Of a DNA stretch of 5,806 nucleotides, positions 1-5,806 are shown one piece after another. The position numbers and the translations under genes were made by a program. Numbering within the stretch: position 1 is the first letter of the stretch; each line of letters begins with the position of its first letter. The stretch comes from Candidatus Omnitrophota bacterium (GTDB lineage: Bacteria > Omnitrophota > Gorgyraeia > Gygaellales > Profunditerraquicolaceae). The stretch spans positions 1 to 5,806 of the forward strand of contig JACRHO010000120.1 of assembly GCA_016212045.1 (NCBI GenBank), given 5' to 3'. The notes below the pieces were generated by a model that was given only the letters and a program-made list of their open reading frames with translations, did not search any database and was not told the origin of the DNA.

Positions 1-267
1 GAGAGTGGCCGGTTCCTCGTAGTTTCCGCAATTGACCGGCTGATTAAGTTTACAAATACTCGTTGGATAATTCTTTCCTATAGTTCTGGCGGAAGAGCAA
101 CAGCTGAAGAATTGAGAGACGTACTGCAGAATGAGGGGAAAGTGTTAGAGGTCCTTGAAATTGACTATAAAAAGCATGTTATGGCAGGAATGAAATGGAC
201 AAATGAATGGGTTAGAGACACGGAAGAGCCTAACCGAGAGTTTCTTTTTTTGATTGAAAAAATATGA
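1..267 (+). CDS. C-terminal fragment of a D12-class (Dam-like) DNA adenine N6-methyltransferase
   Basis: The first reading frame is open from the first base to a TGA at 265-267, giving 88 residues with no start, so the gene begins upstream of the window. The fragment has the layout I associate with the C-terminus of D12-class adenine-specific DNA methyltransferases. It has a hydrophobic strand followed by SYSSGG (residues 26-31), then a helix (TAEELRDVLQ), then EIDYKKHVMAGMKWTNEWV (50-68), and it ends in NREFLFLIEK. In this family the YS(N/S)GG strand is part of the methyltransferase core and the final strand closes the sheet. The catalytic DPPY motif and the SAM-binding FxGxG motif would lie upstream and cannot be checked. 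Such enzymes transfer a methyl group from SAM to adenine N6. They occur in restriction-modification systems, in phages and as orphan methylases. No restriction endonuclease gene is visible here. The family call rests on recalled similarity of the tail only. Confidence 0.7.
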   Translation, partial: ESGRFLVVSAIDRLIKFTNTRWIILSYSSGGRATAEELRDVLQNEGKVLEVLEIDYKKHVMAGMKWTNEWVRDTEEPNREFLFLIEKI

Positions 268-314
268 TTTGGAAAGGTGACGACTAGAGATTGACGAGTG
301 AAAGCTGAAAGAAC

Positions 315-1823
315 ATGGAAAAGATAATTATATTTGATACGACTTTAAGAGATGGGGAGCAGGCGCCGGGCGCCAGTCTAAACCCGGCGGAGAAATTAGA
401 GATTGCCCATAGCTTGGCTGATTTAGGCGTGGATGTCATTGAAGCAGGTTTCCCTATTTCTAGCAAAGGCGAATTGGAATCCGTCCAGCATATTGCCAAG
501 GCAATTAAAAGCGCAGCGGTCTGCGCTCTGGCGCGGGCAATCAAAACGGATATTGATGCTGCATCCGAAGCAATTAGATACGCAAAGCAGCAGCGCATCC
601 ATGTTTTTCTTGCCACTTCCAAAATACATATGCAGTATAAATTAAAGAAGGCCGAAGACGAAATCCTGCGCCTGGCAGTGGAGAGTGTAAAATACGCCAA
701 GAAATCCTGCCCGGATATAGAATTTTCTCCGGAAGATGCCTCGCGCACAGAAAGGCAATTTCTTTTTAGGGTAGTGGAGGCAGTGATTAATGCCGGGGCG
801 ACTACCGTGAATATCCCTGATACCGTCGGTTACAGCGAACCAGAAGAGTTCGGTAGTTTAATCCGCTGCATCAAAGAAAATGTCCCGAATATAAATAATG
901 CGGTGATTTCTGTGCATTGCCATAATGACCTGGGTTTAGCAGTAGCCAATTCCTTGGAGGCGATAAAAAATGGCGCGCGGCAGGTGGAGTGTACTATTAA
1001 CGGCATCGGAGAGCGCGCCGGAAACGCCTCGCTGGAAGAGATTGTTATGGCGATGAAGACGCGCAAGGATATCTTTGCGGATTTAGAGACGCAGATTAAG
1101 ACCCAGCAGATTTATAAAGTTTCGCGCTTGGTGAGCAAACTCACTGGTTTTGCGGTGGCGCCCAATAAAGCAGTGGTCGGTGGTAATGCCTTCAGGCATG
1201 AAGCCGGCATTCATCAGGACGGAATCTTAAAAGAGCGCACCACCTATGAGATAATTAAGCCAGAGGATGTGGGATTTACCGGCACGGGCATAGTTCTGGG
1301 CAAGCATTCAGGTAGACATGCCTTGAGCGAACGCCTCAAAGAATTAGGTTTTAAACTCAGCGACACAGAACTGGATAAGATAAATTCCCGTTTTAAGGCC
1401 CTGGCAGACAAAAAGAAAAATATATTTGATGACGATTTAATCTCAATAGTAGAAGATGAGATAAAACTGATTAAGCCAGTCTGGGTCTTGGATAATTTTA
1501 CGATTAATTCTGGCACAAATATTACGCCCACCGCCACAGTCAGTTTAAAATATAAGCATAAAGTCCTCTCGGGGAAATCTTCAGGGGATGGCCCAGTAGA
1601 TGCCTGTTTCAAGGCCATAGATAAGATTACCTCGACCAAGGGAGAATTGCAGGATTACCGCATTGAGGCGGTAACCAAAGGCAAAGACGCTCTGGGCGAG
1701 GTAAGCCTGAAACTAAAAGCCAAGGGCAAAGTGGTCACTGCCCGCGGCTCAAGCACCGATATCATTGAGGCATCCGTAAGGGCATATATTAATGCCCTGA
1801 ATAAAATAGAGAGCCTTGGATAA
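315..1823 (+). CDS. leuA: 2-isopropylmalate synthase
   Basis: This cytoplasmic enzyme condenses acetyl-CoA with 2-oxoisovalerate, the committed step of leucine synthesis. The 502 residues match the usual ~510 of the long bacterial form. The N-terminal HMGL-like TIM barrel opens with FDTTLRDGEQAPGAS (7-21), which holds the metal-binding Asp13. It continues with DVIEAGFP (40-47), NIPDTVGY (166-173) and HCHNDLGLAVAN (201-212), whose His201 and His203 are metal ligands. NGIGERAGNASLEE (229-242) supplies Asn237. The linker carries HEAGIHQDG (295-303) and LGKHSGRHAL (328-337), both typical of IPMS. The last ~115 residues form the LeuA dimer/allosteric domain with SGDGPVDACFKAID (423-436), so leucine feedback is plausible. 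ATG 315 is the first possible start, because an in-frame TGA lies at 306-308. Its ribosome site is poor (GAAAG only 3 bases away). The 3' end overlaps aroE by 8 bases. Citramalate or homocitrate synthase is possible but less likely. Confidence 0.95.
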   Translation: MEKIIIFDTTLRDGEQAPGASLNPAEKLEIAHSLADLGVDVIEAGFPISSKGELESVQHIAKAIKSAAVCALARAIKTDIDAASEAIRYAKQQRIHVFLATSKIHMQYKLKKAEDEILRLAVESVKYAKKSCPDIEFSPEDASRTERQFLFRVVEAVINAGATTVNIPDTVGYSEPEEFGSLIRCIKENVPNINNAVISVHCHNDLGLAVANSLEAIKNGARQVECTINGIGERAGNASLEEIVMAMKTRKDIFADLETQIKTQQIYKVSRLVSKLTGFAVAPNKAVVGGNAFRHEAGIHQDGILKERTTYEIIKPEDVGFTGTGIVLGKHSGRHALSERLKELGFKLSDTELDKINSRFKALADKKKNIFDDDLISIVEDEIKLIKPVWVLDNFTINSGTNITPTATVSLKYKHKVLSGKSSGDGPVDACFKAIDKITSTKGELQDYRIEAVTKGKDALGEVSLKLKAKGKVVTARGSSTDIIEASVRAYINALNKIESLG

Positions 1824-2667
1824 AGACCCCCGCAAATTAATCTTTGGTATCTTGGGTTTTCCCGTCGGCCATAGCCTCTCGCCCGTAATGCATAATGCCG
1901 CCTTCCGTAGTTTAAAGATAAACGCAAGATACAGACTTTTTGAAAAAAGGCCACAAGATTTAGCAGGTTTTTTGTCTTCCCTTGCCCAAGCAAATATCCG
2001 CGGTTTAAATGTTACTGTACCCTATAAAGAAAAAGTCATTCGTTTTCTAGATAAAATTTCTCCAGAGGCAAAATTAATCGGCGCAGTAAATACCATAAAA
2101 ATAAGCAAGGATAAACTATTCGGTTTTAATACCGACGGCCAAGGTTTTTTAAAACACTTAAAAAATGATTTGAAATTTAATCCCCGAGGAAAAAATGTTG
2201 CCCTCATCGGTGCAGGTGGTGCAGGGCGGGCAGTAAGTGTCTATTTGGCTAAGGCAGGAGCCAGATCCATTGCCATTTATGATGTAGAAAAAAATAAAAG
2301 TTCTGTTTTACTAAAACACCTAAAAGAAAAATTTAAGAATAGGGAGATAATTCTGGCAGATTCTATTGCGGAATTAAAAATTAGAGATTGCGATTTATTA
2401 ATTAACGCTACACCTGTGGGTTTAAAGAAGAATACCCCGTCTTTAGTGGCAGGGGAATTTCTCCACCCTCACCTTCTGGTTTATGATTTAGTTTATAATC
2501 CCAAAGAGACCCAATTGTTAAAAATAGCCAAGAAAAAAGGTTGTTTAGTATCCAATGGGTTAGGTATGCTTTTATATCAGGGAGCAATTTCCTTTAAAAT
2601 CTGGACCGCTAAATCTGCGCCGCTTGAGGTAATGCGCCAGGCGCTAAAGGAGGCACTTAAGAGATGA
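1816..2667 (+). CDS. aroE: Shikimate dehydrogenase (NADP-dependent)
   Basis: This enzyme reduces 3-dehydroshikimate to shikimate, the fourth step of the shikimate pathway to chorismate, in the cytoplasm. At 283 residues it is of normal length and appears complete. The substrate domain shows GFPVGHSLSP (14-23, the shikimate-binding serines), NVTVPYKE (65-72, with the catalytic Lys71), GAVNT (89-93) and FNTDG (104-108, with the partner Asp107). The Rossmann cofactor domain has GAGGAGRA (132-139). INATPVG (196-202), DLVYNPKET (224-232) and NGLGMLLYQGA (247-257) complete the family pattern. The start is a TTG at 1816-1818 inside the last codons of leuA, just before the leuA stop. Only two residues separate that start from the conserved strand, and no ATG or GTG lies in the right place. 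A weak purine-rich stretch (AGAGAG, 1808-1813) precedes it. Translation is probably coupled to leuA. By eye the gene is richer in A and T than leuA. Confidence 0.95.
   Translation: MDKDPRKLIFGILGFPVGHSLSPVMHNAAFRSLKINARYRLFEKRPQDLAGFLSSLAQANIRGLNVTVPYKEKVIRFLDKISPEAKLIGAVNTIKISKDKLFGFNTDGQGFLKHLKNDLKFNPRGKNVALIGAGGAGRAVSVYLAKAGARSIAIYDVEKNKSSVLLKHLKEKFKNREIILADSIAELKIRDCDLLINATPVGLKKNTPSLVAGEFLHPHLLVYDLVYNPKETQLLKIAKKKGCLVSNGLGMLLYQGAISFKIWTAKSAPLEVMRQALKEALKR
2647..2653 (+). promoter_or_regulatory. Strong Shine-Dalgarno site for the prepilin peptidase gene, inside aroE
   Basis: AAGGAGG lies within the last aroE codons, 10 bases before the ATG at 2664. It supports that start and an ATGA (4-base) overlap with the aroE stop. 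It is clearly the best ribosome site of the four-gene cluster, so this gene can be initiated independently as well as by coupling. Confidence 0.75.
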
Positions 2668-3473
2668 TTGGACAAACAGTCGCTTTTATTTTTGGCGCAA
2701 TTGTCGGCAGTTTCTTAAATGTCTGCATCTACCGTATGCCCCAAGGCAAGTCCGTGGTCTGGCCGGGCTCGCACTGCCCGCTCTGCGAAAAAAGAATTCC
2801 TTGGTATGATAACATTCCTTTTATAAGTTATATACTACTGAAAGGCCGTTGCCGTTTCTGCAAAAAAATTATCTCGCCGGTATATTTAATCGTAGAGTTA
2901 TTAACTGCCATTATGTTTGTTGCCCTTTTTAATTATTACCGCTTAAGTTACGATTTGTTTTTCTATATTATTTTTATCAGCAGTTTACTTATCGCTACCT
3001 TTATTGATATCAAGCACCGGATTATCCCCGATGAGATATCGCTCGGCGGAATAGTTTTGGGTTTTATTTTAAATGCCGTGCGGGGATTTAACTTAAGGCC
3101 CTTTAGTTTTAGCCCAAAGCCCGCCGCTAATGCATTCTTAGGGATTATTATCGGAGGAGGAATTATTTGGCTCACCGGTTTTTTATTTGACCTGATTTAT
3201 TTTAAACTCTTTAAGCGGCCTGCCATACAAGGCGAGACAGAGTCTATGGGCGGCGGCGATGTAAAGTTATTAGCCATGATCGGGGCATTCTTAGGCTGGC
3301 AGCGGGCATTACTGACATTTTTCCTGGCGCCATTTTTCGGTGCGGTGATCGGGGTGTTAAATTTATTGATTAAAAAAGACCATACCATCCCCTACGGTCC
3401 ATTCTTAGCCTTATCGGCGATTCTCTCCATATTCTGGTTTAACAAGATACTGAGTTTAGTTTTTGTGCGTTAA
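2664..3473 (+). CDS. pilD: Prepilin leader peptidase / N-methyltransferase (A24A family)
   Basis: This inner-membrane aspartic protease cleaves the leader of type IV prepilins or type II secretion pseudopilins, and in the bifunctional form it N-methylates the new N-terminus. The 269 residues match the family. The N-terminal domain starts with a membrane helix and GSFLNVCIYRMP (15-26). It is followed by two Cys pairs, CPLC (38-41) and CRFC (63-66), the zinc-binding cysteines of the full bifunctional type. The two catalytic aspartates are present: Asp115 in FIDIKHRIIPDE (113-124) and Asp199 in GGGDVK (196-201). Several further hydrophobic segments (about 75-92, 98-114, 124-140, 156-178, 204-234 and 243-266) fit the usual polytopic fold. 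No pilin or secretion gene is present in the window, so its substrates are elsewhere. The ATG overlaps the aroE stop (ATGA). Confidence 0.94.
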   Translation: MIGQTVAFIFGAIVGSFLNVCIYRMPQGKSVVWPGSHCPLCEKRIPWYDNIPFISYILLKGRCRFCKKIISPVYLIVELLTAIMFVALFNYYRLSYDLFFYIIFISSLLIATFIDIKHRIIPDEISLGGIVLGFILNAVRGFNLRPFSFSPKPAANAFLGIIIGGGIIWLTGFLFDLIYFKLFKRPAIQGETESMGGGDVKLLAMIGAFLGWQRALLTFFLAPFFGAVIGVLNLLIKKDHTIPYGPFLALSAILSIFWFNKILSLVFVR

Positions 3474-3477
3474 ACCG

Positions 3478-5283
3478 ATGTTCACAGCTAACCTTTCACA
3501 GGATAAGTGGAAAAGAATTGGTTTGCGTAAAAGAAGCGGGATCCTTGTTTCTTTATTTTCCGTTTATTCAAAAGATAGCTTAGGCATAGGCGATTTTGAG
3601 GATTTAAAACTCTTGATTGACTGGTCCAAGAAGAGCGGCAATTCTATCATTCAGCTGCTGCCGATGAATGATTTGGGGGCAACCTTTTGTCCTTATGATG
3701 GCTCTAGTTCCTTTGCCTTAGAGCCGGCATACCTGTCTTTGGGTCAGATTAAAGGAGCCCAGAAAAGACATTTTAGAAAAAGGATTGCCGAGATAAAAGA
3801 AAAGTTTCCGCTGGATAGACCTTATCTGGACTACCGGATTAAAAAAGAGAAAATAAATCTACTCTGGGATATTTACCTTGAATATAAGCCTGATGAATCA
3901 AAGGGGTTTAAAGATTTCATCAGGAAGAACTCCTACTGGGTTTTTGATTTCGCGCTCTTTAAGGTTTTAAAAGATTACCAGAACGACCTGCCGTGGTATG
4001 AATGGGAAGAAAAATATAAGAGCCGCGATTTAAAAGAATTAACTATTTTTTCTCGTAGCCACGAGAGGAAGATAGATTTTCAGGTCTGGCTACAGTGGCA
4101 GCTCTATCAGCAGTTTAAAGCAATAAAAAAATATGCTGAAAAGAAAAAAATCTTACTTAAAGGTGACCTGCCAATCTTGGTCTCGCGGGATAGCGCGGAT
4201 ATCTGGCAGCATCAGGAATTTTTTAAATTAGATTTTGCCGCTGGCGCGCCGCCGGATATGTATACTGCCCTTGGCCAGCGCTGGGGTATGCCGACATATG
4301 ACTGGGAAAAGATTAGGCAGGATAATTATCGCTATCTCTTAGAACGACTGAAATATGCCGCAGAGTTTTATGGTCTCTTAAGAATTGACCATGTCGTCGG
4401 GTTATTCCGCATCTGGAGCATTCCTTATGATGAGCCCCCGGAGAATAAGGGTCTAAACGGATTCTTTGACCCTAGCGATGAAAGCAAATGGGGTAAACAG
4501 GGAAAAGAAATTTTATCTTTTATGCTCAAAAATACCAATATGCTACTCTGCGCTGAAGACCTGGGAGTAATCCCTAAGATATGCCCCCAGACTTTAAAGG
4601 AGTTAGGCATTCCCGGCAATGATGTCCAGCGTTGGACAAAGGATTGGAAAATAAAACATGATTTTCTCAAAGCCCAAGAGTATCGGCAGTTATCCGTAGC
4701 AATGCTCTCCACGCACGATACGACTAATTGGCCGGCCTGGTGGGAGAATGAGGCAGGGACAGTAGATGAACAACTCTTTATCCATCGCTGCACTGAGCGC
4801 GGTATAGATTATACGAAGATAAAGGAAAAACTTTTTGACCCCCAACTTTCCCGCAACGGCCGCCTGCGCTGGTTGAATAGTGTTACTTCCGCAAAGATAT
4901 TAGTGGATATTTTAGGTAAACCCAAAGAAGTTTTGGTAGATTTTATAGAAATTTATGAAAATAGTTTCAAGGAGAAAGAAAAACTCTGGCGGCACTTAAA
5001 GTTAGACGGACAGATGCGGGAGAAATCAGATAGCGAAATTCTCAAGGCCGCCCTAAAAGTAACTTTAGATGCGCAATCTATATTCTCTATCCAGTTAATC
5101 ACTGATTGGCTCTATTTAGCGGATATCTTTAAAGGCGACCCCTATCAATACCGCCTGAATACACCCGGCACTATCAGCGCCAAAAACTGGTCGCAACTAC
5201 TGCCGCTTTCTTTGGATAAGTTACTGCGCCATCCGGTTACCTCCACAATCCGCAAGCTTATCGCTGCATCCGGAAGGATATAG
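3478..5283 (+). CDS. malQ: 4-alpha-glucanotransferase (GH77, amylomaltase / disproportionating enzyme)
   Basis: This enzyme transfers alpha-1,4-glucan segments between maltodextrins, releasing glucose, in glycogen or maltodextrin turnover. From the ATG at 3478 it has 601 residues, longer than the common ~500. GH77 hallmarks are GAPPDMYTALGQRWGMPTYDW (256-276), RIDH (302-305, nucleophile Asp304), CAEDLG (358-363, acid/base Glu360), STHDT (411-415, Asp414) and a C-terminal RLNTPGTISAKNW (559-571). All three catalytic carboxylates are present. The N-terminus has about 18 residues (with WKRIGLRKRSG) before the barrel strand, then SVYSKDSLGIGDFEDL in place of the usual HPTSLPSPYGIGDLG, which suggests a divergent subgroup. 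No starch-binding domain is seen. Start choice: ATG 3478 lies 4 bases past the previous stop. An in-frame TTG at 3463 would add five residues and overlap the upstream gene by 11 bases. Neither has a convincing Shine-Dalgarno site. It appears to be the last gene of the cluster. Confidence 0.9.
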   Translation: MFTANLSQDKWKRIGLRKRSGILVSLFSVYSKDSLGIGDFEDLKLLIDWSKKSGNSIIQLLPMNDLGATFCPYDGSSSFALEPAYLSLGQIKGAQKRHFRKRIAEIKEKFPLDRPYLDYRIKKEKINLLWDIYLEYKPDESKGFKDFIRKNSYWVFDFALFKVLKDYQNDLPWYEWEEKYKSRDLKELTIFSRSHERKIDFQVWLQWQLYQQFKAIKKYAEKKKILLKGDLPILVSRDSADIWQHQEFFKLDFAAGAPPDMYTALGQRWGMPTYDWEKIRQDNYRYLLERLKYAAEFYGLLRIDHVVGLFRIWSIPYDEPPENKGLNGFFDPSDESKWGKQGKEILSFMLKNTNMLLCAEDLGVIPKICPQTLKELGIPGNDVQRWTKDWKIKHDFLKAQEYRQLSVAMLSTHDTTNWPAWWENEAGTVDEQLFIHRCTERGIDYTKIKEKLFDPQLSRNGRLRWLNSVTSAKILVDILGKPKEVLVDFIEIYENSFKEKEKLWRHLKLDGQMREKSDSEILKAALKVTLDAQSIFSIQLITDWLYLADIFKGDPYQYRLNTPGTISAKNWSQLLPLSLDKLLRHPVTSTIRKLIAASGRI

Positions 5284-5390
5284 ATGCCTCTGTCGGGATT
5301 TTCTCGCTCAAGGTCGATTTTTTAAGAAATAGGGTACAGTTTTCCGATTGGAACAGAAAGCGTCTGGATAGTTTGCGTGAGAGATTTTTC

Positions 5391-5418
5391 TTGATTTCCC
5401 ACATAAATATGCTATATT
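5391..5418 (+). promoter_or_regulatory. Candidate sigma70-type promoter with extended -10 for the helix-turn-helix gene
   Basis: TTGATT (5391-5396, 4 of 6 to TTGACA) is followed after 16 bases by TATATT (5413-5418, 5 of 6 to TATAAT). A TG at 5410-5411 adds the extended -10 motif (TGCTATATT). Transcription would begin near 5425, immediately before the GTTAAC array, leaving a leader of about 105 bases. A competing but weaker candidate is TTAACA (5458-5463) with TATAAC (5479-5484), whose 15-base spacer is short. If that one were used, the array would overlap its -35. Confidence 0.5.
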
Positions 5419-5426
5419 TTTATTAG

Positions 5427-5472
5427 ATTAACATCTGTTAACTATGGATAAAGTGTGTTAACATATGTTAAC
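5427..5472 (+). promoter_or_regulatory. Phased GTTAAC array: two palindromic operator-like sites 30 bp apart
   Basis: Site 1 is TTAACATCTGTTAA (5428-5441), an inverted repeat mismatched only at its centre. Site 2 is GTTAACATATGTTAAC (5457-5472), a perfect 16-bp palindrome. Their centres are exactly 30 bp apart, about three helical turns. The direct-repeat copies 5428-5444 and 5458-5474 match at 16 of 17 positions. Each site is itself two GTTAAC-like hexamers spaced 10 bp apart, so hexamers start at 5427 (ATTAAC), 5437, 5457 and 5467, with a degenerate GATAAA at the missing 5447 position. Such phasing on one face of the helix is typical of cooperative repressor binding. The location just after the candidate promoter and before the helix-turn-helix gene suggests autoregulation, which is inference. 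Confidence 0.6.
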
Positions 5473-5518
5473 TAATAGTATAACTCTTTATATCAAAATG
5501 GGTTATATGAATTAATAA

Positions 5519-5524
5519 AAGGAG
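5519..5524 (+). promoter_or_regulatory. Strong Shine-Dalgarno site for the helix-turn-helix gene
   Basis: AAGGAG sits 7 bases before the ATG at 5532, in an AT-rich leader. It fixes the start of the downstream gene and suggests efficient translation of the regulator. Confidence 0.8.
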
Positions 5525-5531
5525 TAGAAAA

Positions 5532-5801
5532 ATGGAAAAAAGTGGTTATCTTTCGATTGCCCAAGTAGCTAAAATATTAAAGATAAGCAGAATAGCTGTT
5601 TATAAGAAAGTAAAAAAGGGCGAAATAGAAGCGATACGGGTTGGTAAGATTTTTGCTATCCCCAGAGACTATGTCCTGCAGAGGATTAAGAAAATCAAAG
5701 GACCTCCTTTAGCCGAAGAAGAGAAAAAGAGAGTTCATAAAATAGTAGATAAGACAATCAGCGAATACGGAGAAGTATTAAAAAGACTGGGATCAGAGTA
5801 A
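5532..5801 (+). CDS. Excisionase-type helix-turn-helix DNA-binding protein, probable antitoxin
   Basis: This is an 89-residue soluble protein. Residues 6-53 form a MerR/excisionase-like winged helix (HTH_17 type). YLSIAQVAKILKIS (6-19) leads into the recognition helix RIAVYKKVKKGEIEAI (20-35), and the wing VGKIFAIPRDYVLQRI (37-52) follows. This fold is known in phage excisionases and in small regulators of mobile elements. The C-terminal tail (60-89) is a charged helix, EEEKKRVHKIVDKTISEYGEVLKRLG. I recall this type of tail in stand-alone proteins encoded just before death-on-curing (Fic/Doc) toxin genes, where it would serve as the toxin-neutralising part. That partnership is inference here. 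The stop overlaps the ATG of the next gene as TAATG, an arrangement typical of antitoxin-toxin operons. The phased GTTAAC array upstream is a plausible self-binding operator. There is no integrase or attachment site in view, so a true excisionase role is less likely. Confidence 0.75.
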   Translation: MEKSGYLSIAQVAKILKISRIAVYKKVKKGEIEAIRVGKIFAIPRDYVLQRIKKIKGPPLAEEEKKRVHKIVDKTISEYGEVLKRLGSE

Positions 5802-5806
5802 TGAAA
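5801..5806 (+). CDS. Start of the next gene, cut by the window end (probable toxin partner)
   Basis: An ATG at 5801-5803 overlaps the TAA of the preceding helix-turn-helix gene by one base (TAATG), and only two codons (ATG AAA) are visible. The overlap suggests translational coupling. From the upstream gene, a death-on-curing or other small toxin is the most likely product, but no residue here supports any function. Confidence 0.35.

Noticed and set aside
284..748. Long minus-strand open frame (154 codons) opposite the start of leuA
   Set aside because: It is fully opposite a confidently identified gene, has no recognisable domain, and its Ser/Ala/Ile-rich product is typical of antisense shadows.
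5271..5325. Mini-ORF of 13 codons (ATG 5284) just after the malQ stop, with GGAAGGA six bases upstream
   Set aside because: It is too short to judge, and the ribosome-like site is part of the malQ coding end. It is probably chance.
5284..5390. Expected rho-independent terminator after malQ
   Set aside because: I searched the T-runs at 5318-5323 and 5385-5389 for a preceding stem and found none of useful length. The only small hairpin (TTCC-GATT-GGAA, about 5342-5353) is not followed by a T-tract.
5263..5410. Minus-strand 48-codon frame in the malQ-HTH intergenic region starting with an ATG near 5410
   Set aside because: There is no Shine-Dalgarno site before it, the residue composition is not convincing, and its end runs into the malQ coding sequence.
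5220..5426. A + strand frame open for 68 codons across the malQ end and into the intergenic region, with a charged stretch that looks coding-like (DWNRKRLDSLRERF)
   Set aside because: It has no ATG, or ribosome-site-backed start, before its last few codons, it overlaps the malQ end in another frame, and I recognise no family. It could be a decayed remnant, but nothing proves that.
5498..5515. Five-codon leader peptide (ATG 5498) before the helix-turn-helix gene
   Set aside because: It has no ribosome site and no amino acid bias that would suggest attenuation.

Overview
The window looks like bacterial chromosome from an uncultured Gram-negative-type lineage. It carries a compact, same-strand cluster of four housekeeping genes, flanked on each side by genes of the kind usually found in the mobile or accessory gene pool. 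The gene mix and the moderately AT-rich, lysine-rich coding style would suit a candidate phylum such as Omnitrophota. That placement is an impression from memory, not something the sequence proves.

Layout: (1) Positions 1-267 hold the C-terminal end of a gene whose product resembles D12-class DNA adenine methyltransferases. (2) After a 47-base gap come leuA (2-isopropylmalate synthase, 315-1823), aroE (shikimate dehydrogenase, 1816-2667), a prepilin peptidase gene (2664-3473) and a GH77 4-alpha-glucanotransferase gene (about 3478-5283). All are on the + strand. The first two junctions overlap by 8 and 4 bases, and the last has a 4-base gap (or an 11-base overlap if a TTG start is used). This is almost certainly one transcription and translation unit, although the four products act in unrelated processes: leucine synthesis, aromatic amino acid synthesis, type IV pilin or type II secretion pseudopilin maturation, and glucan metabolism. 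(3) Positions 5284-5531 form a 248-base AT-rich intergenic region. Its first ~100 bases hold no gene or terminator that I can support. Its second half holds a good extended -10 promoter candidate, an array of GTTAAC-type elements in strict 10-bp phase, and a strong ribosome binding site. (4) Positions 5532-5801 encode an 89-residue excisionase-type helix-turn-helix protein. Its stop codon overlaps the ATG of a further gene (TAATG) that runs off the window.

The right end looks like the start of an autoregulated two-gene module, most likely a toxin-antitoxin pair with the DNA-binding antitoxin first. The partner is not in the window, so its identity is inference. The most distinctive unexplained feature is the phased GTTAAC array in front of this module.
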